Source: an uncultured Paludibaculum sp.
Lineage (GTDB): Bacteria > Acidobacteriota > Terriglobia > Bryobacterales > Bryobacteraceae
NCBI RefSeq assembly: GCF_963665245.1
Contig: NZ_OY762267.1
Span: forward strand, 3,196,001 to 3,260,000
DNA length: 64,000 nt
Reading direction: 5' to 3'
A program made the translations under genes and the position numbers. The notes under the pieces are model-generated. The model searched no databases and was not told the DNA's origin. It saw only the letters and a program-made list of their open reading frames with translations. Positions 9,729 through 18,804 of the stretch are shown piece after piece. Positions within the stretch are counted from its first letter, which is position 1, and every line of letters begins with the position of its first letter.

Positions 9729-9805
9729 GCGCCCGTAGCTCAGCTGGATAGAGCAACTGGCTACGAACCAGTAGGTCGGGTGTTCGAATCACTCCGGGCG
9801 CACCA
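9729..9805 (+). tRNA. tRNA-Arg (anticodon ACG)
   Basis: The 77 bases fold as a tRNA: a 7-bp acceptor stem (GCGCCCG/CGGGCGC), a D arm GCTC..GAGC, an anticodon stem ACTGG/CCAGT with loop CTACGAA, and a T arm with TTCGAAT. CCA is encoded. The anticodon ACG reads CGN arginine codons after conversion of A34 to inosine. Confidence 0.96.
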
Positions 9806-10063
9806 TTCCCCTCCACCGCCAGAAGCCAGGACGGCTTCCTCACCCCGACAAAACGGCAGGAATTCATTGCGGCATACCACGTAGTCTTGGGTACGTTTGA
9901 ATGATGCCTGCAATTGTGCGATAAACACGTGTTGAGGTGATGCACTACTCTCACCAACATGCCTCGGCCCCCTCAATCCTCTCCTTGCCGCCGGTACAGG
10001 CTCATTTCACCTTCCGTCGCAGGCATCAACCCCAGTTGCCCGAAACGCCCCGGTAGCAAGCGT

Positions 10064-10651
10064 ATGGGAGATCCTTCGGCCGCACCAACACAGACGAAAT
10101 CCAAGACTTGCTGCTACATCGGTTGCGAGCGCCCAGCGCTGCTCGTCGGCAGGTGTCATGTTCATTTCCCGGGGTACAAGCCAACTTGGTCCCCCTATAA
10201 GACGTCGTGGTGGCGAACGACGCGAAAGAAGTTCATTGAAAGAAATCCATTCTGTACAGATCCGTTCGATCGGCATCCGGAGTCTGTGCCTGCTGCTCAT
10301 GTGGATCACATTGTCCGGCACCGCCTAGACCTTCGTCTCTTCATGGATCCCGGCAACCTCCAATCGCTCTGTGTGAGTTGTCACGGCATAAAGACAGCAG
10401 TTGAAGACATGGGTCCGACAAAACGAGCCAAGCGAGACATGGCCCACTGGTTTCGAGAACTCGGCTTACAGTGTGTGCCGTCGCTGGATGGATTTAACAA
10501 GTGCTATGTTTGCCAATGCGGCCTTGCGCAATCTCATGCTGTTGGACGGGTAGCATTCTGCTCGAAGTGTTGCCCAGCGTGCCTTCCCTCCTCACCCCGA
10601 CGCCACTTGACCCCAGGTCGCAACTGGCAGCCTCGGTCAACGCCGTGCTGA
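10064..10651 (+). CDS. HNH endonuclease domain protein
   Basis: About 195 residues. The centre carries an HNH nuclease signature: AHVDHIV (the first His pair), then a Gly-Asn (DPGNLQSLC) and the zinc-binding CVSCHGIKT. An N-terminal CCYIGCERPALLVGRCHVH segment looks like a second zinc site, and the C-terminus (CYVCQCG, CSKCC) is also cysteine-rich. The ATG at 10064 is preferred; the frame is open upstream to 9959. It lies 258 bases after tRNA-Arg, a common integration target, and its codon usage is less GC-biased than its neighbours. This suggests acquired DNA, but no attachment-site copy was found. Confidence 0.65.
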   Translation: MGDPSAAPTQTKSKTCCYIGCERPALLVGRCHVHFPGYKPTWSPYKTSWWRTTRKKFIERNPFCTDPFDRHPESVPAAHVDHIVRHRLDLRLFMDPGNLQSLCVSCHGIKTAVEDMGPTKRAKRDMAHWFRELGLQCVPSLDGFNKCYVCQCGLAQSHAVGRVAFCSKCCPACLPSSPRRHLTPGRNWQPRSTPC

Positions 10652-10908
10652 TAACCCCGGCTAAAGGTCGGAGTAGCAGACATACCCAGCATGAACAGCC
10701 CATTACCTCCTGCCGAGGTTTGGGCGGGACGCCTATTCCGTCCACCGCGAGACCAAGCGGCAACTGAGGGTACAACTGCTGCCCGCTGGTCGAGCTCGCT
10801 CACGCCGGCCGGAGCACAGCGGCCAACGTGGAAGACCACTTGGAAGAGTGGAGGGATGCGCGGCTGGAGGATGAAACGAGAACCCCGACGAGGAGGACTG
10901 AACCCGCC

Positions 10909-11598
10909 CTACGGGCGGCCTCCTGAGAAAAACGATGCCGGAGCCGTTCCGTGTCCTATGGCGCTCACGTCATCCAGCAACCTCCAGACATCAGGACGGG
11001 ATCCTCCATCGGCAAAGATCTCCGACCTGCGCACTTTGAACTGGTTATCCTCAAGTTGAAATGTTGCCAGAACGACATGCCATTTCTGCTGAGCTGGTGA
11101 AGTGCTGCCCTTAAATTGGACTGAAACCGCGATATGGATGATTGCGGTCTCGTAAGTCACGGTGTCTTCAGTCCGAGTGACAACCTTTATCGCCGGCCTT
11201 CGAACGGCACGTTCGTGCGTATGCTCTGTTAGCTGGCCGGGGAGCAGAACGCCCACCCACTCTGTTGTGTTGTCCGTGTATTCGGGTCTTGAGCCGTCAG
11301 TCCCTTTCCACAGAGAGACTAAGTAAACGCCGTCAACAGGCACTCGACCCGCGTTCTGAATTTTAAAGCGGATGGATAGCCTCCCTTCGGGACCAAAGGA
11401 ATGGCTGAAGTTAGAAATTGCGCAGAGAGGCTCGTTGTTGCTCTCAAGCGTCCTTTCCATGATCTCGGCGCTCTTTGCCGTCGCCCTCCAGAGCTTGCGG
11501 GTCAGCCAAGCATAGTAGGCCGTTGCGAGGGCAGCAACGATAGTGCCGGCGAGATCGACCCATGCCCTCATCCGCGCGTAAGGATCCGCTTCCAACAT
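10909..11598 (-). CDS. hypothetical membrane-anchored protein
   Basis: About 229 residues from an ATG at 11598 (an upstream start at 11646 is possible). One membrane segment is clear near the N-terminus (VDLAGTIVAALATAYYAWL), followed by a charged juxtamembrane helix and a beta-rich domain of about 150 residues. I do not recognise the family. Similar single-helix proteins occur scattered in accessory DNA. It stands alone on the minus strand between the HNH and NYN genes. Confidence 0.5.
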   Translation of the reverse strand: MLEADPYARMRAWVDLAGTIVAALATAYYAWLTRKLWRATAKSAEIMERTLESNNEPLCAISNFSHSFGPEGRLSIRFKIQNAGRVPVDGVYLVSLWKGTDGSRPEYTDNTTEWVGVLLPGQLTEHTHERAVRRPAIKVVTRTEDTVTYETAIIHIAVSVQFKGSTSPAQQKWHVVLATFQLEDNQFKVRRSEIFADGGSRPDVWRLLDDVSAIGHGTAPASFFSGGRP

Positions 11599-11875
11599 AA
11601 CTCCGGAAAGGGTATCAGACCCGGATACGTGAACTCCACCGTGCACCGATTGGAATGAGGGCGAGCCCGCCCAATAAACACTCTGTCACTCCGGCGAGGG
11701 GCCGACCAGGAGAGCATCGACGCTGCGAACCATCCGACCTCATTCAATGCTCCGACGAGGCAGTCGAGCAATCCCGTTTTCCGGCGTTCCATTGCGGTGT
11801 GTGTTTGACAACTTCGTACATACCGGGTACCGTTAAGACGTATCCGCCACGCTCGTAGGCGAGCACGTATCCGAC

Positions 11876-11905
11876 AGCCCTCTCGGTATCACCGGGAGGG
11901 CTTTT
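11876..11905 (+). terminator. hairpin with T run just before the NYN gene
   Basis: An 11-bp stem with one G-T pair (AGCCCTCTCGG / CCGGGAGGGCT), a 5-base loop and then TTTTCCTTT. It looks like an intrinsic terminator, yet it ends six bases before the ATG at 11911 and its 3' arm contains the only purine-rich stretch that could act as a ribosome-binding site. It may terminate an upstream transcript or control the NYN gene. The rest of 11599-11910 shows no gene; a small hairpin (GCTCGTAGGCGAGC) precedes it. Confidence 0.6.
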
Positions 11906-11910
11906 CCTTT

Positions 11911-12513
11911 ATGCAGGCTACGTTGAGGGCAGCGATTCTGATTGATGGGGGATACCTCCGAGTCCTGACACGGAAAGCCAGCCTCACCTACAATCCCGAG
12001 CTCATCGAGAAAGTGGGCCTTGCGTGTCTGGACTTGGCGACCGAAACGCTCCACCGAATTCTCTACTACGACTGTGCCCCATACACAGGAGCCCACCGTC
12101 AACCTGTCTCCGGAGAATTCACGAGTTGGACCGGGAACGAGCAATGGCTGACCGATTTATCCTGCAAGGACTACTTCGCCGTCCGACGAGGTGTCCTCAA
12201 ATTCCGCGGCTATAAGTTGAAACGAATTCCCTATCAGCCCACCAGGGCGCTGGTCGACAGTGACTTCGAACCCGTCTTCGAGCAGAAGGGTGTGGATATG
12301 CGGATTGGCCTGGACATTGCCACGATGTCCGACGAACGAATCGTCGACCGGGTGATTCTGGTCACCGGAGACACCGACTGCATTCCAGCCATGAAGCACG
12401 CCCGAAAGGCTGGCCTTCAAGTCGTCCTGGTTCAACTGCCAAACTCAAATCCCGCCCAGGAGCTCTTCCCACATACGGATTTGAAGCGGGCCGTCACGTG
12501 GCCAACCTCGTAG
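11911..12513 (+). CDS. NYN domain (PIN-like) protein
   Basis: A 200-residue protein with the acidic pattern of NYN/LabA-type nucleases: ILIDGGYL at residues 9-16 (Asp12), RIGLDIA near residue 132 and VTGDTDCIPAM near 150. This arrangement forms the metal site of PIN-like RNases. Proteins of this kind act in RNA processing or as toxin-like effectors; no antitoxin partner is adjacent. The ATG at 11911 is followed closely by the motif, so the start is credible, though a hairpin covers the expected ribosome-binding site. Confidence 0.8.
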   Translation: MQATLRAAILIDGGYLRVLTRKASLTYNPELIEKVGLACLDLATETLHRILYYDCAPYTGAHRQPVSGEFTSWTGNEQWLTDLSCKDYFAVRRGVLKFRGYKLKRIPYQPTRALVDSDFEPVFEQKGVDMRIGLDIATMSDERIVDRVILVTGDTDCIPAMKHARKAGLQVVLVQLPNSNPAQELFPHTDLKRAVTWPTS

Positions 12514-12604
12514 CGGTAGGCAACCGACCTGCAACACGGAGGCGCTCCAAGGCCTCCTCGGCGTGGAGGCCATAACCGGCACCAGTTCCCTCTCCCATGG
12601 GCGA

Positions 12605-12898
12605 TCAGGCGATCGGCTCGGTGTCCTCACCGGCCTCCCCCGCCGCCTCGGCCTGAGCCGCCAACTCCTCATCCGTCAGCATTGATGCCTCCAGCAGTGC
12701 AGCCGCGTCCTCGAGTCTCGACGCGGGCACCATCAAACGCATCCCACCCGAAGCACCAATCAGCATCGGCCGCCCGGCCAACAGATACTCGTCGCACAAC
12801 TCACACGGTACGCCCTCCGACAACAGCAGCGATTCAGCCAACTTTGCTTCGTCGAACCATTGGTAGCTGCGGAGCACCACCAACTCTTCATCCGACAT
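12605..12898 (-). CDS. DUF2007-like small protein
   Basis: A 97-residue protein. The start (VVLRSYQWFDEAKLAESLLLSEGVPCELCDE) and the MRLMVPASRLEDAAALL segment match the DUF2007 family, whose members are small alpha/beta proteins of unknown, perhaps signalling, function. The C-terminus is acidic and Ala-rich. It diverges from the P450 gene; the P450 frame is open antisense through this gene, which I regard as spurious. Confidence 0.72.
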   Translation of the reverse strand: MSDEELVVLRSYQWFDEAKLAESLLLSEGVPCELCDEYLLAGRPMLIGASGGMRLMVPASRLEDAAALLEASMLTDEELAAQAEAAGEAGEDTEPIA

Positions 12899-12957
12899 GG
12901 CTCCAGCGTAGCAGGCGCCCCGGCAGCGTCGGTGATAATAGAGAACAGCTTAGGCCC

Positions 12958-14271
12958 TTGCGACACTCCCTCCCATTCCTCGGCATGCTCCCCGACTTCC
13001 GCCGCGATCCCGTCGGCTTCCTCCAACGCATGGCCGAGGAGCAGGGCGACGTCGCCCGCTTCCCCCTGGGTCCGCAGAACGTCGTCCTGCTGCGCCACCC
13101 CGACGACATCCGCAACGTCCTCGTCACTTACAACCAGCGCTTCGTCAAGAGCCGCATGCTGCAGCGGACCCGCATCCTGCTCGGTGACGGCCTGCTCACC
13201 AGCGAGGAACCCTTCCACACCCGCCAGCGCAAACTCGTTCAACCGGCCTTCTATCGCGACCGCCTGGTCCGCTACGCCGCCACCATGGCCGAAAAGGCCG
13301 CGGCAGCCGGTGATCGCTGGCACGACGGGCAGACCGCCGACCTCGACCAGGAGATGATGCGCCTGACCCTGGCCATCGTCACCGCAACTCTCTTCAGCAC
13401 CAATGTCGAGCAGGAGACCGCCGAGATAGGCGCAGCCATGTCGTCGATCCTGAACATGTTCAACCTGCTCATGCTGCCGTTCAGTGAGTGGCTCATCCGT
13501 TTTCCCGTGCTCCACTCGGCCCGCCGCTTCCGCGAGGCCCGCGCCAAGCTCGACTCCGTCATCTACCGGATCATCCACGAGCACCGCCGGAGCCAGACGG
13601 ACCAGGGTGACCTGCTCAGTATGCTGATGGACTCGCGTGACGACGCCGGCAACGGCATGAACGACAAGGAGTTGCGCGACGAAGCCCTGACGCTCTTCAT
13701 CGCCGGCCACGAGACCACGGCCATGGCTCTGAATTGGACCTGGTACCTGCTCGCCCAAAACCCGGACGCCGAACGGCGCTTCCACGAGGAACTCGACACC
13801 GTACTCGGCGGGCGGCTACCCGGCTACGACGACTTTCCGAAACTGCCGGTCACCGAGAGCATCTTCGCGGAGTCGATGCGGCTCTACCCTCCAGCCTGGG
13901 GCATCGGCCGGCGCGCCATCGCCGCTCACACGGTGCGTGGTGTCGAATACCCGTCCGGCACCATCTTTGCCGTCAGCCCCTGGGTCACCCACCGCAGTCC
14001 GGAACTCTGGCCCAACCCGGAACGCTTCGATCCCGACCGCTTCCGCCCCGAGGCCCGCGCGGCCCAGCCCAAGTTCGCCTACTTCCCCTTCGGCGGCGGG
14101 CCCAGGGTCTGCATCGGGGAACGCTTCGCCTGGCTGGAGGGCGTACTCGTCCTGGCAGCCATCGGCCAGCGTTGGCGGTTCGAACTCGACCCCAGCCACA
14201 AAGTGGAGCCGCTGCCGCTCATCACCTTGCGGCCCAAGGACGGCATCAAAGTGACCATCCGGCGGCGCTAG
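12958..14271 (+). CDS. cytochrome P450
   Basis: About 437 residues, the usual size for a bacterial soluble P450. The I-helix motif is AGHETT, the K-helix ExxR is ESMRL, and the haem-binding loop is FGGGPRVCIG with Cys as the iron ligand. The N-terminal LPFLGMLPDFRRDP matches the family's proline-rich start. I place the start at a TTG (12958) because the upstream part of the open frame overlaps the DUF2007 gene; an ATG at 12985 would cut the proline region. No ferredoxin or reductase gene is near, so the electron donor and substrate are unknown. Confidence 0.88.
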   Translation: MRHSLPFLGMLPDFRRDPVGFLQRMAEEQGDVARFPLGPQNVVLLRHPDDIRNVLVTYNQRFVKSRMLQRTRILLGDGLLTSEEPFHTRQRKLVQPAFYRDRLVRYAATMAEKAAAAGDRWHDGQTADLDQEMMRLTLAIVTATLFSTNVEQETAEIGAAMSSILNMFNLLMLPFSEWLIRFPVLHSARRFREARAKLDSVIYRIIHEHRRSQTDQGDLLSMLMDSRDDAGNGMNDKELRDEALTLFIAGHETTAMALNWTWYLLAQNPDAERRFHEELDTVLGGRLPGYDDFPKLPVTESIFAESMRLYPPAWGIGRRAIAAHTVRGVEYPSGTIFAVSPWVTHRSPELWPNPERFDPDRFRPEARAAQPKFAYFPFGGGPRVCIGERFAWLEGVLVLAAIGQRWRFELDPSHKVEPLPLITLRPKDGIKVTIRRR

Positions 14272-14274
14272 CCG

Positions 14275-15849
14275 CTACTTGGAATCGACACGCTCCGGGA
14301 TCTTCTCCAGATTCCCAATCTCGATGCCCAAAGCCAGACCGAAACGCGCAAACTGTTCCATTCCACTGAAATCCCAGGTCGCTTTGTACTGATCACTAGG
14401 CTGGTGATAGGTGGAGCCTTCTGACTGCGCCATCTGTTTGGCGTAGTCGGCTGGCCGTCCAATGTATTCCGACCCCATGTTGATGGAGAACGCCGGGATA
14501 CCGGTGCTGGCGAAGGAGTAATGGTCGGAGCGGTAGTAGCCGCCCGACTCCGGATGCGAGTCGGCCTTGAGCGTCAACCCGTGGCGCTGCGCGACCGAGC
14601 GGACGAGAGGGAAGAACGAGGTACGGTCCGCACCGGTCAGCACGGCATCCTGCACACGACCGTAGGGAGAGAAGGAGTCGAAGTTCAGATTCGCCGCGAT
14701 CTGAGCCGCCGGTAGCGGTGGGTGGTCAGCGAAATAGCGCGAGCCCAGCAGCCCGCTCTCCTCCGCCGCAACGGCCACGAACCAACCGCTGCGCAGGGGC
14801 TTCGGTTCCATTGACGACCAGGCACGGGCCATCTCGATGAGCAGCCCGCAGCCGGAGGCGTTATCGATCGCGCCGTTGTAAATGGCGTCGCCCTTCACTG
14901 GCTCTCCAATCCCCAGGTGGTCCCAATGGGCGGAATAGATGACGGCCTCCGACGTAAGCTTCGGATCACTGCCCGGCACGATCCCGACCACGTTCGCGGT
15001 TTCAATGTCGTGCAGGTTGAACCCAAACTTGCCCTGCACGCGGACCTTGCCCAGAGGCGTCGCCCGGAAGCCCCGTTTGTTGGCCGCCTCCAGCATCTCC
15101 TCGACCGTCTTGCCTGCCAATCCAAGCAGTTGCGCTCCGGCGTCGGTGGTTACCCAGGCGGCCAGAGTCAGTGCCGGCTGCCCGGCAGCCCGGCGCACCT
15201 GCGGCTGAGGCCGGCCGTTGGCGCGCAACACCTGCCAGCCGTAACTGGCGGTGGGGGTGGTGTGGATGATAATCGCCGCCACGGCACCCTGGCGGGCGGC
15301 CTCCTCGTATTTGTACGTCCAGCGGCCGTAGCAGGTCAGCGCCTTTCCTTTGAAGAAGTTAGGATCATCGGAGGGCGGCTCGTTCGTGAACAGGACGACA
15401 ACCTTACCCTTCACATCAATGCCTTGGTAGTCGTTCCACTGATACTCCGGAGCGACGATACCGTGTCCGACAAATACGGCCTCGGCGCTGAAGTCACCAG
15501 TAGGCTCCTGGGTATGCGAGGTGGCGACGAAGTCGTCCAGCCAGCGGAACTGGATAGTCTTGCCGGCGGCGGTCGCCGTCAGGGCTCCGCCGGGCTGCAC
15601 TTCGACACTCCGCAGCGGAACCCGCTGGAAATACGTGCCGTTGTCCCCGCCCGGCTTGAGTCCGGCGGCGGCAAACTGGGCAGCGATGTACTCGGTGGCG
15701 AGTTGCCCCCCTCGGGCGCCGACGCCCCGCCCTTCCAGCAGGTCGCTGGAGAGGAACTTCACGTGGGGGCGGATGCGCTCCCCTTCAAGGCGGTCGATTT
15801 GGGCCGAGAGCGTGGCCGTGGCGGCCAGCAACAGGATGGCGGATTTCAT
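14275..15849 (-). CDS. exported M28 family metallopeptidase with PA insert
   Basis: About 524 residues. The ATG at 15849 gives a signal peptide (MKSAILLLAATATLSAQ). Family M28 zinc ligands are visible: AHWDHLG, DNASGCG, EESGLLGSR, the Asp of NLNFDSF and the final SDHYSF. A PA-type domain fits the region before the catalytic core (about residues 120-270). These are di-zinc aminopeptidases that work outside the cytoplasm. It starts four bases after the stop of the thioesterase gene, so both are probably one operon. Confidence 0.88.
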   Translation of the reverse strand: MKSAILLLAATATLSAQIDRLEGERIRPHVKFLSSDLLEGRGVGARGGQLATEYIAAQFAAAGLKPGGDNGTYFQRVPLRSVEVQPGGALTATAAGKTIQFRWLDDFVATSHTQEPTGDFSAEAVFVGHGIVAPEYQWNDYQGIDVKGKVVVLFTNEPPSDDPNFFKGKALTCYGRWTYKYEEAARQGAVAAIIIHTTPTASYGWQVLRANGRPQPQVRRAAGQPALTLAAWVTTDAGAQLLGLAGKTVEEMLEAANKRGFRATPLGKVRVQGKFGFNLHDIETANVVGIVPGSDPKLTSEAVIYSAHWDHLGIGEPVKGDAIYNGAIDNASGCGLLIEMARAWSSMEPKPLRSGWFVAVAAEESGLLGSRYFADHPPLPAAQIAANLNFDSFSPYGRVQDAVLTGADRTSFFPLVRSVAQRHGLTLKADSHPESGGYYRSDHYSFASTGIPAFSINMGSEYIGRPADYAKQMAQSEGSTYHQPSDQYKATWDFSGMEQFARFGLALGIEIGNLEKIPERVDSK

Positions 15850-15853
15850 GCGA

Positions 15854-16246
15854 TCAAGTCCTTTTAGCGGCAAGGCGGGCGACGAACTTCGGGATGTTGA
15901 TGACGAAACGCTCGTGGGTGCCTTCCCCCACAAGCTCCTTCTCGTCCTTGGCTTCCACGCGAAAAACCACCCGGCGGCCGGACACTTCGATGACAGTGGC
16001 GGTGAATGTTACAGACATGCCAACGGGCGTGGCGCCGAGATGGCGAATATTCACCGTCGTGCCGACACTGTCTTCGTTTTCGTCCAGTAAGTGCTTGATC
16101 GTATTACGGGAAGCCCACTCCATGTAGGCGATCATGTGGGGCGTCGAGAGGACTCGGGAATCGTCTTGTCCGAGGAAGTCGATGGCCACCTCCGGTGTCA
16201 CCAAAAGCGGGAGTTGGCCCGTGGTTCCAACCGGGATGTCATTCAT
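15854..16246 (-). CDS. FlK-like hot-dog thioesterase
   Basis: A 130-residue single hot-dog domain. The segment STPHMIAYMEWAS and the later NIRHLGATPVGMSV match the thioesterase family that includes fluoroacetyl-CoA thioesterase FlK, with Thr, Glu and His as functional residues. In most organisms such proteins hydrolyse small acyl-CoA esters; fluoroacetate use is not implied. It is the first gene of a probable two-gene operon with the M28 peptidase. Confidence 0.78.
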   Translation of the reverse strand: MNDIPVGTTGQLPLLVTPEVAIDFLGQDDSRVLSTPHMIAYMEWASRNTIKHLLDENEDSVGTTVNIRHLGATPVGMSVTFTATVIEVSGRRVVFRVEAKDEKELVGEGTHERFVINIPKFVARLAAKRT

Positions 16247-16359
16247 GAGATTATAGTAGCGCGGTCCAAAGAGGGTCTGTTTCCCCGAATCCGGTAACGT
16301 CGACTCCTAAAACCGCATCCAACGGAGTGATCGTAGCTAACGATTGAGGATTTGATTAT

Positions 16360-17094
16360 TTGCCCGTGCTTTGCGCGTTGATCGTCCTGGGGTTGACACC
16401 GGTTTCTCCCGCGGTTGTGGTGGACCGGCCCGAGACCCTTGTTGTTTCCAATCTGGCGGACTCCCAGGCGGAACGCGAGAGCGAGCAGGTCTTGACTCGC
16501 TACCTGCAATCCAGCCGTCGGAATCTGGTCCGCGGCGTCAGCATGATGGCGCATTTCGCTGGTCGGCTGCCGAAGATGAAGAAGTCGGCTACGCTCGACG
16601 CTCGGCGGCGGGTTTCCAAGGAGGGCACCATCGTCTACGAGCCGACCGAACGACAGGGCGACAGCACGGTTCAGAAGGAACTCATCGTCCGGTTCATCAA
16701 CGGCGAGATGGAGAACTCCGCCAAAGAAAACACGAAAGTCGCCATCACCGCCGAGAACTACAAGTTCAAGTACAAAGGCACCCGCGATCGCGACGGCCGG
16801 CCGGCTTACGTCTTCGAAATCAACCCCAGGAAGAAGCGCGAGGGCTTGTTCAAAGGCGAACTCTGGATTGACGCCGACACGTCCCTGCCAGTGCGCGAGG
16901 TGGGCCGGTTTGTGAAGAGTCCGTCGGTGTTCCTGAAGAAGGTCGACTTTACGCGCGAGTACACCATTAAGGAAGGCGTGGCCATGCCTCAGATGATGGA
17001 GATCAACAGCCAGACCCGATTCTGGGGTATGGCGGAATTGGCCATCCAGTACAGCGAGTTCACGTGGGAAGACGCCCACGTGATGGCAAACTGA
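16360..17094 (+). CDS. hypothetical exported LolA-like protein
   Basis: A 244-residue protein beginning at TTG 16360, with a short hydrophobic N-terminus (LCALIVLGLTPVSPAVVV) that could be a signal peptide. The remainder is beta-rich (KKSATLDARRRVSKEG, KYKGTRDRDGRPAYVFEINP, GELWIDADTSLPVREVG), the pattern of periplasmic lipoprotein-carrier-like folds that sense or bind lipids. No family is certain. It ends at the shared terminator with the RRM gene. Confidence 0.55.
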   Translation: MPVLCALIVLGLTPVSPAVVVDRPETLVVSNLADSQAERESEQVLTRYLQSSRRNLVRGVSMMAHFAGRLPKMKKSATLDARRRVSKEGTIVYEPTERQGDSTVQKELIVRFINGEMENSAKENTKVAITAENYKFKYKGTRDRDGRPAYVFEINPRKKREGLFKGELWIDADTSLPVREVGRFVKSPSVFLKKVDFTREYTIKEGVAMPQMMEINSQTRFWGMAELAIQYSEFTWEDAHVMAN

Positions 17095-17121
17095 GCCCCT
17101 GACATCTTCGAGCTAAACACG

Positions 17122-17147
17122 ACGGGCCACCCAAGCGGGTGGCCCGT
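17122..17147. terminator. bidirectional terminator
   Basis: A perfect 11-bp stem (ACGGGCCACCC / GGGTGGCCCGT) with a four-base loop lies between two convergent genes, 28 bases from the LolA-like stop and 23 from the RRM stop. Confidence 0.8.
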
Positions 17148-17169
17148 AAGGATTTAGTTGGATTGACTG

Positions 17170-17517
17170 TTACCAGCGCGGTTCGCGCCGACGACCACCA
17201 AAGCCGCCGCCGCTGCCGCCGCGATCGCCACCGCGACCGCCGCCACCGCCTCCACCACCGAAGGGGCGCTCCTCACGAGGACGAGCTTCATTCACATTCA
17301 GCTTGCGGCCTCCGAAGTCAGCGCCATTCAGCGCGTTGATCGCACGCTCGGCTTCTTCGTCGTTGGGCATCTCAACGAAAGAAAAGCCGCGGGAGCGACC
17401 TGTTTCACGATCCGTGATGATGCTGACGCGGTCCACGGTTCCATATGCTTCAAACAAGCCCCGCACTGAGTCTTCGCTCGAGCTGAAGCTCAAATTACCT
17501 ACGAAAATATTCTTCAA
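17170..17517 (-). CDS. RRM-type RNA-binding protein
   Basis: A 115-residue protein made of one RNA recognition motif (RNP2 IFVGNL at residues 4-9; RNP1 RGFSFVEM near 44-51) and a Gly/Arg-rich tail of about 30 residues. Bacterial proteins of this type bind single-stranded RNA and are often cold-inducible. The 270-base upstream region is unusually AT-rich (17630-17700) and may hold a long regulated leader, which is common for cold-shock genes. Regulation is inferred. Confidence 0.9.
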   Translation of the reverse strand: MKNIFVGNLSFSSSEDSVRGLFEAYGTVDRVSIITDRETGRSRGFSFVEMPNDEEAERAINALNGADFGGRKLNVNEARPREERPFGGGGGGGGRGGDRGGSGGGFGGRRREPRW

Positions 17518-17790
17518 GCAGACGCTCCTTCGTATTCGGACAGCTGGCTAGTTCGGGGGAGTTCAGACAGGCGGGAACAAACGCGGGTCGGACTCTAACC
17601 TACCTTCACACAGGCAATCTAAATACCGATCTAGGATAGCAGACCTTGTCAACCTTTAAAAGTTAAATATACTTAATCTATCGATAGCTCAATGTACCCC
17701 TTAGAACCACCCCCTCATTTGGGGGAATCGCCAATGATGGGTCGAAATTCCCTGCGCTTCGAGGGCTCTACCGCATTACAATGATTGCCC

Positions 17791-18798
17791 ATGAGACGCT
17801 TCGTGCCGCTCTTCACCCTGTCGGTGCTCCTCGCCTGCCACGCCATCGCCCAACCGCCCAATGGCTATCCAACGATTGGCAAGATCCATCGGGAAAATCC
17901 GGGACTGGACGCCCTGATCCCGCCGAATGCCACGATCGAAGTGCTCGCCTCGGGCTTCGAATGGGCCGAGGGTCCGGTCTGGGACAAGGCCCACGGCTAT
18001 CTGCTGTTTTCCGACATTCCGAACAACTCGATCATGAAATGGACGAGGGAGAAGGGTGTCGAGCTGTACATGAAACCGTCGGGCTACACCGGCGTTTCTC
18101 AGTGGGGCATCGAACCGGGCAGCAACGGGCTCATTCTTGACCCTAAGGGGCGGTTGATCCTCATGGAGCATGGCGACCGGCGCGTAGCCCGCATGGATAC
18201 CAATGGGGGCAAGAACACGCTGGTCGATGCCTACGACGGCAAGCGTCTGAACAGCCCGAACGATGGCGTGCTGAAGTCGAACGGCGACGTCTACTTCACC
18301 GATCCTCCTTACGGCTTGCCCAACCGGGGCGAAGATCCGCGCCGCGAGATGGACTACTGCGGCGTCTTCCGCTGGTCGAACGGCAAGGTGACGCTGCTCA
18401 CCAAGGAGATGACGCTCCCCAACGGCATCGCGTTCTCGCCCGACGAGAAGACTCTCTATGTGGCCCAAAGCGACCCGGCGCACGCCCTGTGGAAGGCGTT
18501 TCCGGTGAAGGGTGACGGCACACTGGGCGCCAGCCGGGTGTTCGCCGATGTCACCGCCATGGTCCCGCAGTACCCCGGGCTCCCCGACGGCATGAAGGTG
18601 GACAAGAACGGCAACCTGTTTGCGACGGGGCCTGGCGGCGTGCATATCTTCGCGCCCGACGGAACCCGCCTGGGCCGGATTGAGACCGGCGAAGCCACGG
18701 CCAACGTGGCGTGGGGCGACGACGGATCCACGCTCTATATCACGGCGGATATGTACTTGTGCCGGGTGAAGACCACCACCAAGGGCGCGGGCTGGTAA
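17791..18798 (+). CDS. exported SMP-30/gluconolactonase family protein
   Basis: A 335-residue protein with a signal peptide (MRRFVPLFTLSVLLACHAIAQ). The beta-propeller signatures include GFEWAEGPVWD, the metal-site LNSPNDGVLKSNGDVYFTDPPYG, LPNGIAFSPDEKTLYVAQ and GLPDGMKVDKNGNLF. The family hydrolyses sugar lactones such as gluconolactone with a bound divalent metal. The location is periplasmic. The start at ATG 17791 is preferred over a TTG six bases upstream. Confidence 0.88.
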   Translation: MRRFVPLFTLSVLLACHAIAQPPNGYPTIGKIHRENPGLDALIPPNATIEVLASGFEWAEGPVWDKAHGYLLFSDIPNNSIMKWTREKGVELYMKPSGYTGVSQWGIEPGSNGLILDPKGRLILMEHGDRRVARMDTNGGKNTLVDAYDGKRLNSPNDGVLKSNGDVYFTDPPYGLPNRGEDPRREMDYCGVFRWSNGKVTLLTKEMTLPNGIAFSPDEKTLYVAQSDPAHALWKAFPVKGDGTLGASRVFADVTAMVPQYPGLPDGMKVDKNGNLFATGPGGVHIFAPDGTRLGRIETGEATANVAWGDDGSTLYITADMYLCRVKTTTKGAGW

Positions 18799-18804
18799 GC
18801 ACCG

